Assembly (NCBI GenBank): GCA_030068145.1
Contig: JAPJBO010001101.1
Location: 1 to 64,000, forward strand
Reading direction: 5' to 3'
Length of the DNA: 64,000 nucleotides
Origin: Diplonema papillatum
Lineage: Eukaryota; Euglenozoa; Diplonemea; Diplonemida; Diplonemidae
Shown here: in pieces, positions 40,498 through 50,601 of the stretch
Layout: the number at the start of each line of letters is the position of its first letter
Position numbering within the stretch: position 1 is the stretch's first letter
Made by a program: the position numbers and the translations under genes
Notes under the pieces: model-generated
What the model was told of the DNA's origin: nothing
The model's input: the letters and a program-made list of their open reading frames with translations, nothing else
Database searches by the model: none

Positions 40498-43400
40498 ATG
40501 GTGATCCACGCCAACGATTTGTCCCCCCAGCCGACGAGAGAGTTCTATCTGGCCCTCGTAGCGTACGCGCTTCTCGTGACTCAAGGTATCGAACCCAACC
40601 CTGGCCCTCCACCAATTCGAATTGTGACTATAAATGTCACGTCCTTGATGAAGAACCTGTACCTCCTCATCTGCATAGCGGCGGACATCATCTGTGTTCA
40701 AGAAACGAAGTTGACGAGTGCCGGGCAGAGAAGTATCCGGATGGCCCTGAAACAAGCCGGCGCCCTTGATGTATGGCAACCCTTCTTCGGCAGCTGCTGT
40801 GTTGGGCGGAAGTGCGGCAACAGCGTCCCATCCCAGGTTACAGGAGGTAGTGCAGGAGTCGCGATTTTCGTCAAGAAAGGCTTGCCTGCATGTATCGTCG
40901 AGCCTTTTGACGCAGCCGAGCAACGTGCCTACGAATCGGCCCGCTTCTTGCATGTACGTGTCGCGACAGGTGTAGGTAAAGGAGCCGTACACGTGGTGTC
41001 ATTGTACGGTCACTGTGGCATTTCCGAAAAACCCGAGCGGGAAAGGTTGATCGAGGGATCCCTGTGGGGATTGCGCCAGCGCTTGGGTGCTGTGCCCCTT
41101 GTCGCCGCCGGCGATTTCAACACGACCCCCCTCGGTTCCCCGGCGCTCCGTTTCGCCTTGCGCAACGGCTGGTCGGACTCTGCCGAGCTGCAAGCTGAAG
41201 CCCTGGGAAGTCCTGCAGAGTTTACATGTTACCACGGTCAGCCGTCACGCATCGACCTTCTTCTCACCAACGAAGTCGCTTCTGCCGCTCTCGGTCGCGT
41301 GGAGACTTTCGAAGCCGGCCTCCCTACGCACAAGGCGGTCCGAGCCACCTTTAATCTTGCAGTATTCCAACAACTGAACCCGGTACTCCGGTACCCCCGG
41401 GCAATTCCAAGCACCGGGCTGAGCGGCCTGGACGACCCGAATGCCCTCCGGAACGTCTCTGAGAAGTACCGCCTCGGGGACCCTTGCCCCCCCGGGCTCG
41501 AAGGTAGCCCCCGGGTGAACTTCCTCTGGCAACGGACTTCGCGAGCTGCGGAAGAGTACCTCATCCTCAAATCCGGAATCGAAGGCAACCTAACCGGGTA
41601 CTGTGGCCGTGGCGTACGTCGGGAATTGAACTCTCAGCGAGTATCGGCGAGGCCGTCCCCTGAAGGTGCGGGAGCCGATACAGCTTCTTTGAAGAGAGCC
41701 AGGTGTCTCCTTGGGCGCATACGGGAGTACGCAGCCGCCAGAGCCAAATGGGAAAGCACAATCGTCTCCCCTGGCCCTTTGCCCTTCCAGCTTGAGGGAC
41801 AGTGGACGAAAATACGCTCCTTTCGAAGTTTCGTGTTGCTGCGCACGGATGGGAAGTGTGCTCTGCCACCCGAGCCGCCGTCAGCGAAAATCGGAAGAGG
41901 CCTCGCGTTTACCGTCTCAGGACTGTGTCGTGACCTGGCGCATAGCACGCTAACTTCGAGATACCTGAAGAGCGCGAGGAGTCAGCGGGAGCTTCGCGAC
42001 CCCCTGGGGAAGGAATCGTTCGCTTGGGTGAAGAAAGACGCGCCATCGGGGTTATCGTTTGTAACTGGGGCCGATGGGCGGCTCACTGCGAACTTGGCAG
42101 AAGTTGACGCGTTGGTGAGGAGGAGTTGGGATCCAGTGCTCCGCATGTACGCCGAGAAGAGGGAACCCGAGTTTGCCCCTTTCTTCCAGGAGTACAAAGA
42201 CTTTATCACGCAACACCCATGCAATCTAAATCCGATCACGGCCGAGCGGCTTCGTCAGGTGGCGAAAAAGAAGAGCGTACAGACGTCTTGCGGTGTCGAC
42301 GGCTGGCGCATGCGTGAAATCGCCGTTCTGCCGAATGCAATCCTGGAAAGCTTTGTCGCGGTGCTCAACGAGGTAGAGGAAACCGGCTTCTGGCCCGACG
42401 GAGTCCTGGACGCAATGGTCACCTTAATTCCTAAAGGAGAAGGGAGTGATCCACTGAAGCTGCGTCCGATTACTGTCTCGAGCGTGGTATACCGACTCTG
42501 GGCTAGCGTGCGCCTACAGGATGTCATGCTCTGGCAAGAGCTATGGATTCACGGGTCGCAACATGGTTTCCGGCACGGCCACTCCTGCGACGACGTGGTC
42601 ATGGATATCGCCCTATCGATAGAGGAATCACTGACAAACGGTACACCCCTGTGCGGGGTCGCACTCGACTTTGCCAAGTGCTTTGACCGCGTCCCTCAGG
42701 CCCTGGTGCTCGACTTGATGGAGGCGCTTGGGCTTCACGAGCGTGTGCTGGCACCCTTACGCCACATATACAAGCACCTGAGGCGTCGCTTCCGGTACCC
42801 CTTGGGAGTCGGCGAGATGTTCACTGTCACCAACGGAATTCTCCAGGGCTGCCCGATATCAGTGGTCCTGATCAACGCGCTCCTCTCTGTTCTCTCGAAG
42901 GCCTTGGTCAGCCGAGCTCGGGTGAGTCCGAAGTCGTTCGCCGACGATCTGTACCTGCTGTCGCAACTTGCGAGGCTACTCCAAGAGGGAATTCGAACCA
43001 CAGAGGTGTTCGACAGCCTGACAGGCTTTGCCCTCAACGAGGACAAGTCGGTCTCCTTCTCGACGTCCCCAGAGCCTCCTCGCCTCGTGATCGGTCGCAA
43101 AATAATTCGATCGAGCAAAATAGTGAAGGTTTTGGGTGTCCCCCTGGGCACAGAGGGACCCGTTGACAACCGCAGGGCCAACGCCACGGTCGAGGCCGCG
43201 GCCAGACTTGAGGCGGCGCCGCTCATGCATCGCACGAAGTTCCGCATAATGCAGACGATCGCAGCCTCCGCGTATTACGGGGCGGCCTACTGCACGAATA
43301 CAACAGGTGGCTTCGTCAACAGCTCAACGCTCCGAACGGCACTCTCCGCTTGCGTGATCCCTCGATCTAACCGGGCGAAGAGCCCTCTTGCGGTTCTCTC

Positions 43401-44877
43401 CCTGGTTGCTAAAGCACACCTGTGTGATCCGGCATGCGCCTCAGGTTTCAGCTTATTCCGCACGTTCGTGAAACAATACGGGAAAGAGAGGTTTCGGGTG
43501 AGGATGGACGCTCTCCTTCGCGTGGGAGCCGACTCGTCTATCAAGGGTCCCGTAGGTCTTATGGCTAATCTTCTGCGGGAGATAAGATTCCTACGGGCCA
43601 CGCAGCACAGCTTCCAGTCCCTGTCTTTCGACGGGACTCCCGTGTCGCTACTCGGTAAAGAAGCCCCACACCTCTTTCGTGAGGGCCTGCGTCTGCGCGC
43701 GTGGCGTTACTTGACCACACAGAGACAAGGATTTGACGGAATCGAAGGAGGGGTGGACGTACGTGCCATGAATCGGCTTTGGCTGAACCGCGCGACGGAC
43801 CACAAATTGAGTTCCGCGATCAGTCGATGTATTGGGGGAGCGGTGTACTCACGGGAATGGTGCCGCAGGAAGTGGGGTTCGGGGAGCGGCGACTGCGAGT
43901 TCTGCGACAGCGGTGCGACGGGGACCCTGTGGCATTACTACTGGCAATGTCCGGGCCCAGGTTGTAGATGGAACGAGCTGCGATCCCGGTTTTGCATTGC
44001 TGAGGCGATGGTCCGGGACATGCCCCAGTGCTTGTGCATTAGAGGGATACCCCCCTACGGGACCCCTCCTGACCTCCTGGAGAAGATCCAGAGGCTGATC
44101 GGTACGATCTCAATCGAGATGGCGCAGGCGCAGCGGAGCCTTGCGGCAACACGCCCTTGGGAACTCGCCTCAGGTGCGTCGACGAAATACGACGTACACT
44201 TAGCAACGGACAGTCGTAAGTTGCTAACGACCAACATCGGAACCCGCTTCGCAGCGACGTTGGTCTTCTGGCTGCGGAGTCTATCATGGGTCAGCTCCAA
44301 CCCTCTCCCGACGACAGGCGTGGAACTCGCGCTTGATTTTGAGGCATTTACGCGTTCGAAGCTCCCAGGGAGAACCTTCGCCGAGAAGGGGCTGCAAATT
44401 GGGTACCTTATGCGAGCTATCAACGACCTGTGCTGCGCCGACTCAGGAGTCGCCTCCTTCCCTGGGAAGTGGCGGCAGGGGGTCTGTTCCCTCCGCTGTT
44501 TTGGTGCGCCGGCTATGCCGGGTTGTACCCACCGCCCACGCTTTGCGGCTGGACGGAAGACCGAGTGGATGTTGGGCAAGCTGGAAACAATTTGCGCCCG
44601 TAACAGCTGGAACGATGCCGTGCCTGAATATCCGCACGACGTACCCTATGTTCAGTGGGAGTTGAGATTCTCTGTCAAGATGCTAGCCGCCGCCATAGGG
44701 CGGGCTATTGCCAAAAGGAGGAGAGCCCGCGAAACAACGTGCCAACACACGCCTGCCAGGCGGTCTCGTCCGCCAGTCAGAACGCCCCCGGCTGCGCCAC
44801 CATCGGTGCAACAATCATCTTTGACAGGGCCACGGCTCGCTCCGCGCCCACGGCGCAACGACTTGCGCCCGCCGTAG
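40498..44877 (+). CDS. LINE ORF2: 2A-like motif, APE endonuclease, reverse transcriptase, CCHC finger
   Basis: 1,459 residues, uninterrupted. Residues 18-37 are a hydrophobic run ending GIEPNPGP, the form of 2A ribosome-skipping sequences; the break would fall between G36 and P37. The APE-type endonuclease follows (N46; E69 in CVQETK; GDFNTTP; RIDLLLTNE). RT motifs: LRPITVSS; motif A ALDFAKCFD with D724; motif B QGCPIS at 783-788; motif C FADD with D816/D817; LNEDKS; LGVPLG. A CCHC-type site lies at C1132, C1135, H1145, C1150. The C-terminus has AAAIGRAIAKRRRARE and a Pro-rich tail. The protein nicks DNA and primes reverse transcription in the nucleus. With all key residues present, this copy may be recently active. 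Its ORF1 (if that is what precedes it) looks damaged. Confidence 0.92.
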   Translation: MVIHANDLSPQPTREFYLALVAYALLVTQGIEPNPGPPPIRIVTINVTSLMKNLYLLICIAADIICVQETKLTSAGQRSIRMALKQAGALDVWQPFFGSCCVGRKCGNSVPSQVTGGSAGVAIFVKKGLPACIVEPFDAAEQRAYESARFLHVRVATGVGKGAVHVVSLYGHCGISEKPERERLIEGSLWGLRQRLGAVPLVAAGDFNTTPLGSPALRFALRNGWSDSAELQAEALGSPAEFTCYHGQPSRIDLLLTNEVASAALGRVETFEAGLPTHKAVRATFNLAVFQQLNPVLRYPRAIPSTGLSGLDDPNALRNVSEKYRLGDPCPPGLEGSPRVNFLWQRTSRAAEEYLILKSGIEGNLTGYCGRGVRRELNSQRVSARPSPEGAGADTASLKRARCLLGRIREYAAARAKWESTIVSPGPLPFQLEGQWTKIRSFRSFVLLRTDGKCALPPEPPSAKIGRGLAFTVSGLCRDLAHSTLTSRYLKSARSQRELRDPLGKESFAWVKKDAPSGLSFVTGADGRLTANLAEVDALVRRSWDPVLRMYAEKREPEFAPFFQEYKDFITQHPCNLNPITAERLRQVAKKKSVQTSCGVDGWRMREIAVLPNAILESFVAVLNEVEETGFWPDGVLDAMVTLIPKGEGSDPLKLRPITVSSVVYRLWASVRLQDVMLWQELWIHGSQHGFRHGHSCDDVVMDIALSIEESLTNGTPLCGVALDFAKCFDRVPQALVLDLMEALGLHERVLAPLRHIYKHLRRRFRYPLGVGEMFTVTNGILQGCPISVVLINALLSVLSKALVSRARVSPKSFADDLYLLSQLARLLQEGIRTTEVFDSLTGFALNEDKSVSFSTSPEPPRLVIGRKIIRSSKIVKVLGVPLGTEGPVDNRRANATVEAAARLEAAPLMHRTKFRIMQTIAASAYYGAAYCTNTTGGFVNSSTLRTALSACVIPRSNRAKSPLAVLSLVAKAHLCDPACASGFSLFRTFVKQYGKERFRVRMDALLRVGADSSIKGPVGLMANLLREIRFLRATQHSFQSLSFDGTPVSLLGKEAPHLFREGLRLRAWRYLTTQRQGFDGIEGGVDVRAMNRLWLNRATDHKLSSAISRCIGGAVYSREWCRRKWGSGSGDCEFCDSGATGTLWHYYWQCPGPGCRWNELRSRFCIAEAMVRDMPQCLCIRGIPPYGTPPDLLEKIQRLIGTISIEMAQAQRSLAATRPWELASGASTKYDVHLATDSRKLLTTNIGTRFAATLVFWLRSLSWVSSNPLPTTGVELALDFEAFTRSKLPGRTFAEKGLQIGYLMRAINDLCCADSGVASFPGKWRQGVCSLRCFGAPAMPGCTHRPRFAAGRKTEWMLGKLETICARNSWNDAVPEYPHDVPYVQWELRFSVKMLAAAIGRAIAKRRRARETTCQHTPARRSRPPVRTPPAAPPSVQQSSLTGPRLAPRPRRNDLRPP

Positions 44878-44980
44878 TAGTACGGGATAGTAGTGGGGCG
44901 ACCGGATACTCCTCGGAGAGATGGTCCCTGCACTCTAACTCGTCTCTCTCTCTCTCTCATTTTCCGGTTTCACTTCCTTG
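44878..44980 (+). other. 3' UTR of the LINE
   Basis: GGGGCGACCGGA..CTCCTCGGAGAGATGGTCCCTGCACTC follows the stop and recurs at 48,397-48,465 after a truncated copy. A (TC)n run and no poly-A tail are seen, so the exact end is uncertain. Confidence 0.6.
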
Positions 44981-45785
44981 CTCAGGGTAGGTCCGAGCAC
45001 CAGACTCATAAAGGAGCCAGACAGCGCGCACCCAGATTGTGTTTTAGAGTTAAAGTTCGCTTGAGATTCCGGGGTGTTGGGTTCTCCGGGTGACCTTTAC
45101 TAAATGGGTTCTCGTTTTGGGGTACCCGAGCGCGCCCAGAAAAGAAAAAGATTGTCTGCCCTTATAGACCTGCTTTGGAATAACTGCCTGTCTTTTCGTC
45201 GTTAAACGCCACGACAAACACACCACCGACAGGTCGTCGTCTCCAATCTCGAGTCCATGGCTGCACCGAACCCAGCATACCGCCTTGCTGTAGACATAAG
45301 CTGCCCATTTATGGATGGTACAAGCGACGGCGGAGGCGGATCCTGCAAGGAGTAGCGGCAGCGAGACACGCATATTCGAAAAAGGTATCTGGGCACACGT
45401 CCGAAGTCAAAGAACGGTACTAACTTTGGAACCCGGTTTCCGCACCAGAACACATGACCGTTGTGACAAACGCATTTGTCATTGACAAAGAGACGGCTAT
45501 CAGAGAGCAGCACGAGCTGGAGAACTTTGAACAGGGACCACACACGTGCGCAAAGCAAACTGGCAGCCCGCAAAAAAGAGGAGACCAAGCTACGGACACT
45601 GAATGTCGCTAGCTGGGAAGGATGCATAAAGCGGTCTGGTGTCCAGGGGGCAAGGAAATCGTTGTTGAACGCTTACACCTGGCCTTAAACCCGCACAAAG
45701 GAGATCCTAGCCTTCAGCAAGTGTTCCCTCCGACGCTGCGGCGCCACATGGGCATGAAGACCCTGCACTCGTGCCTCATTCACGG
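44981..45785. other. No recognisable gene
   Basis: Short frames on both strands, for example 45,202-45,627 minus, lack motifs. Nothing is claimed. Confidence 0.5.
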
Positions 45786-46918
45786 GTGATTCCCCATTAT
45801 GCTATTAAAGTTTGCTAATTTCCCCATTATGCTATTAAAGTGGTGCTAATTTCCCCATTATGCCATTAAAGTTTGCTAATTTCCCCAGTATGCCATTAAA
45901 ACATTTTTTTTGGGTTTCGGCGGGTTTCCACCCGTTTTCCACAGTTTCCCGCGGCCTCTACCACGAACATGTCCTACCGTTTCGGGAATGGTTTCCCGCA
46001 AACCCTTGGATTTGTGTACGTGTGTGAGGATACGGCTAATAGCTTGCTGGTCATGAAATCTTCAGTACACTCCTTCAGGAGTCCTTGGTTGGTCCAAGAC
46101 ATGGCAGCAACCCGAAGTGCCCGCCCTGGCACTTCGGGTTTGACCCGGCGCCCATCATGGCCACCGCAGCGGCATTCCACTGTATCTGAATCCACAACTG
46201 TGACAACACAAACTGGGCTCATGAAATGATGAAAAGCCTCATCTCATGTATCAAATTTCCAAATGAGTACCACAAAGGTCCACGCTGCAGTGCAGCCTGC
46301 AGTATGGTTCCCGAGTTTTTCCGCCAGAAGCTGTTGCTTTGCTACAGTGCCGCTGAGACAGTGAGAGCTTAGCTTCGGTGCAGCTGTCTTTAGTCTGCTC
46401 CAACTTAGTCTGGTGTCAGACTACAGACAGTCAGATCACCAGCTGAGCTGTCAGTGCGAACCCTGCTGACCCCTTTTGGTGAACATGCTGATTGTTTCCC
46501 GCGGACCAGCACAGTGCCAAGACGCTGTGACTTGCAAAGTTAACTGTTCGGAAATAAGCCGTTTTCTCGAAACAATCTACTGAAAGTAGGCTAAGTAGCG
46601 CCGTCGAATCGATTTCATCAAACGACTGCTCGCGTTAGGCACGGTTAGAAAGTGCATTGTCATTATCTTCCTCGAAAATGGACAAAACTACTCACAAAAA
46701 GTCTTGACCAGACTACCTGTGCTGTACTACGACCGCCAGTAGCCCAGTCGCAGAACGTGGAAATTAGCAAACCTTAATGGCATAATGGGGAAATTAGCGC
46801 CACTTTAATAGCATGATGGGGAAATTAGCACCACTTTAATAGCATAATGGGGAAATTAGCAACTTTAATAGCATAATGGGGAAATTAGCAAACTTTAATA
46901 GCATAATGGGGAATGTCC
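45786..46918. mobile_element. Foldback-like element with inverted 31-bp tandem arrays
   Basis: Left array 45,786-45,906: four units of TTCCCCATTATGCTATTAAAG + TTTGCTAA. Right array 46,757-46,918: five units of the reverse complement. The 850-bp interior has a minus-strand frame of 82 residues (46,222-45,974; SDTVECRCGGHDGRRV, RVAAMSWTNQGLLKEC) that could be a transposase scrap, and a perfect hairpin AACCCGAAGTGC..GCACTTCGGGTT at about 46,111-46,142. Confidence 0.6.
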
Positions 46919-46921
46919 CCT

Positions 46922-46994
<73 letters not shown>
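46922..46994 (+). repeat. (CA)n microsatellite
   Basis: About 36 dinucleotides, directly beside the foldback-like element's right array. Confidence 0.97.
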
Positions 46995-47001
<7 letters not shown>

Positions 47002-47265
47002 CACCGTTTGATCCACGTTTGACATGGGCTTTACGCAACGCAAACGCTTGTCATTGAACACTGCCGGGCCCCCCGCCCGCTTGCAGGTATGCCGCCGGTA
47101 AGGATGAATCCGTGCGAGGAACCCGCCGGCCTTTCCAGGCCGACTGAACCGAGCAATTGCACATCCGTATCTAAGCCGAACCACCCTATTCCCGTGGGAC
47201 GACACAAGTTGCCCAGCCGCTGTTTGTTTACCACATGCATTCGAACCTCGAAACATCACAATGCA

Positions 47266-47890
47266 TCTTCTTGTTGCGTTAGTGGTAGGTCCTGTTTTTT
47301 TGAGGTGCGAGAGTGTCTACCTTGGTCCCCTACGAGTAGGAACCGACGTGTATCCCGTAAACGGCACACGCCGGACTCCAGGGGTCTCAAAGCGGGTCAC
47401 AGGCCCACCTCAGGCACGTGCCCAAGTCTCGTGCAGGACTACTGTAGCGGTCTCCATTTTTTGCACCTTCCTTAACTACTACCGTCCGCGGGGGGTGCTT
47501 TCAAGTAATTGGGAAAACACGTGTGCGCGTGGTTTTCCTCCACCAGGGTCACTGCCGAAGCAGCCGCATCACGTCCTTCCCCCTTGGCTTGGGGAGGCGG
47601 CGTCAGCCAACCTGATATTTAGCTAAGTTCCTTATGACTGCTGCCCCTTCGGCGGTGACACGACGGGAGCACCTGAGTTTCGTAGGGTCGCGATCTACCC
47701 AGCATCTCCAGTCGCGCTACGGATTCCCCCGTTGATCAGGCGGTGGGGTGGTGTCTCCCGTCGCGTCTCGCCTTGCTCGCTTATGGGGAGGTGACGCCAC
47801 TCACCTGTCGTGACCCAGCAGGGGCGACGCCAAATCACGATGCTGCCCTTCTTGTTGCGTTAGTGGGGAGTCATTTGCATGCAAATGAGT
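47266..47890 (+). mobile_element. Element with repeated GTTGCGTTAGTGG ends, long version
   Basis: Starts CTTCTTGTTGCGTTAGTGG (47,267) and ends with the same phrase (47,848) plus GTCATTTGCATGCAAATGAGTACC. Both ends match the 186-bp insertion at 20.1-20.3 kb, which has a much shorter interior. TCATTTGCATGCAAATGA is a perfect 18-base palindrome. No gene is recognised inside. Confidence 0.5.
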
Positions 47891-48229
47891 ACCACGCTGC
47901 AGCGCTGAGCTTTTGTCGTGTGAACATCACAATGCATCGCAGTATACCCCCGTCTATCAGGTGCATCCCTACCTTCCCTAGAACTGCATGTCTTCTTGCA
48001 TAGTAAACCCTGCCTGACATTGGGGTCTCCCTGTTGAACGACGTAGGTTGCGATGCACAGGAAAGTACAGGCAACTCCCACCTACGCTCCCACCATCCCT
48101 CTCGATCTCTGTCTCCTATTTACACTTAGTCTCTTCCCCTCGCCCGTAACGTGTTTCTTTTGCGCGTGTAAACAATTCATAAGCAGTTTTGAAGCCCAAG
48201 TCCTGTGTGAGAGAAGAGAAAACACCAGC
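47891..48229. other. No recognisable gene
   Basis: Only short frames without motifs. Confidence 0.4.
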
Positions 48230-48476
48230 ACGGCAGTGTGCTACGAGCCGGTCGATATCAACCCCCGCGAAACGGGCTCGCCCGCTAGCCAGATCGGCCC
48301 CGGTTGTGTCGACACCGACGCCGTCACACTCGGTGACGGGGCAGCGACCCGCACCGCGCCTCCGACGGAACGACCTACGCCGCCTTAGAAGTACGGGGTT
48401 GCAGTGAGGCGACCGGAAACTCCTCGGAGAGATGGTCCCTGCACTCCAACTCGTCTCTCTCCCCTCAATCTTGAGA
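48230..48476 (+). pseudogene. 5'-truncated LINE copy (3' end)
   Basis: Corresponds to the last part of the LINE ORF2 and its 3' UTR: GAAACGGGCTCGCCCGC, GCGCCTCCGACGGAACGACC and the CTCCTCGGAGAGATGG tail. Extreme 5' truncation is the usual outcome of LINE insertion. Confidence 0.7.
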
Positions 48477-48839
48477 AAACAACGTCTTTTACGCGACGAC
48501 ATCACCAGGACAACCGCCCGGCAACGAATTAGTTTGTGAGCACATTTACTAACCCCGTTTTGCAAATCTGGCCCGTAGGACAAACTAGTTGATTACCTCT
48601 CGGGGTGAGAGACCCTGATTCGGAACCGCTGACCGGGAATCGTTCACATGCTCGATGTCTACCTTCTCCTCTTTACGCTCTTTGCTTCCAGTGCCATCTG
48701 AGAGATCGTGGGCAGTCGGGGGATTTCTCTTTTCTCCTTTCACGACCGCAACGCAAGGCGCACGGCAACAAGGTGGAGAATGTTGCAAAGGTTTAGTTTG
48801 TTTCTGCGCACCTGCTTTGTAGGAAGTACTATACGTTTT

Positions 48840-49490
48840 GTTGCTTTTCCTCGATGCTTCCGATCCGTACGCATTGCCTGACTCAATTCCGCTTGCAGGT
48901 TTCCGCACCTCACTTGTCTTGCCGTTCCCCCCGTATATGCTAGTCACAGTCCTCAACGCACAAGAATCCTCAAACCACGTCGGCATTCCGTGTGGGTTAG
49001 AATCGCAACTCGGAGTCCATGGCAAAGAACTTCGGCGAGAGTCGCAAGGTGTTTTCATGGCAAAGCCCTCGGTTGGTGTTGCCCACCCGCAGGATGGGTA
49101 TCCACCCACGCGGTGTGAGTATCCACTCACCTCCTGGTGCATGTGGTACCACGTAACACACCTACGGTATACCTGTACATGGTATACCTCATCGCAAAGA
49201 GCTTCGGCGAGAGTTGCAAGGTGTTATCACGGTATAGCCCTTGGTTGGTGTTGCCCAGTGTATATTCATCGCAAAGAGCTTCAGCGAGAGTCGCAAGGTG
49301 TTATCATTGTGAAGCCCTCGGTTGGTGTTGCCCAGTGTATATTCATCGGAAAGAAGAACTTCGTAGTGCTTTTCCTTCATAGAGTCGCTCGGGCATTTTC
49401 ACTGCAAATTACTTCGCTTGGAGTCGCAATGCATTATCATCAGGGAAAAACTTCGAGTTTCACGGAAGGACCGCGTTGAGTCTGAGCTCG
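48840..49490 (+). repeat. Dispersed repeat, copy 2, with ~84-bp internal triplication
   Basis: Outer parts match 31,545-31,920. About 49,015-49,360 repeats AAAGAGCTTCGGCGAGAGT..CGCAAGGTGTTATCA..CCTCGGTTGGTGTTGCCCA three times. Confidence 0.8.
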
Positions 49491-49529
49491 TTGCACACAA
49501 GAAAAAGTGGATCAACAACGACCCGAGTT

Positions 49530-49830
49530 CTATTTTTGGTTATTAGAGTACCCGCAAGACGTGCTCTTCTTTCAGTGGAAGCTGAAAGCCGCCCGTCAAG
49601 ACGCTAGCCGCCGCCGTAGGCCGTGCAATTGCCAAGAAGAAGAGAGCCCGCGACGCGTCAAGACGGTGCTCCCCCGCGAAACAGGCTCGCCCGCCAGCCA
49701 GATCGGCTCCGGTTGTGTCAGCACCGACGCCGTCACCCTCAGTGACGGGGCAGCGGCTCGCACCGCGCCTCCGACGGAGCGACCTACGCCCGCCTTCGAA
49801 GTACGTGGTTGTCTTATTTCGGACCGGCCG
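49530..49830 (+). pseudogene. 5'-truncated LINE copy, C-terminal coding end
   Basis: LEYPQDVLFFQWKLK corresponds to ORF2 PEYPHDVPYVQWELR, followed by a match to AAAIGRAIAKRRRARE in another frame and by the Pro/Ala-rich tail. It lacks the ~50-bp 3' UTR seen in the other copies. Confidence 0.75.
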
Positions 49831-50154
49831 CGTTGCTGCCCTCAAACCTCGCACTCGTGTGCTTGCTAACGAGAAAAGTAAACGGCAAACCAAGCTAGAC
49901 CACTAAACTGCACTACTTGTGCCACGAAAGATACAAATCCCGATACCATGCCGCATAAAGTACATGAGTCTGCAAAATAAAGCCGCCCGAACGGTACAGT
50001 TTTTCGGGAGGAGTTGCTGTGTGCTCCTGCGGTCTTTGTGTTTTTTCATACTTGACCAACAGGTTCACCCCCCCGCACGCCAAGTCCGCCCTTCGGTATA
50101 AGTTCGTCCAGAACTTCACTCACTTCGTTCACGAAGTTCTTGATCCCTCTCTCT

Positions 50155-50585
<431 letters not shown>

Positions 50586-50601
50586 GAATGGTAGGGTTGG
50601 A

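Noticed and set aside
40405..40992. 195-residue minus-strand protein
   Set aside because: Antisense of the well-supported LINE ORF2 start.
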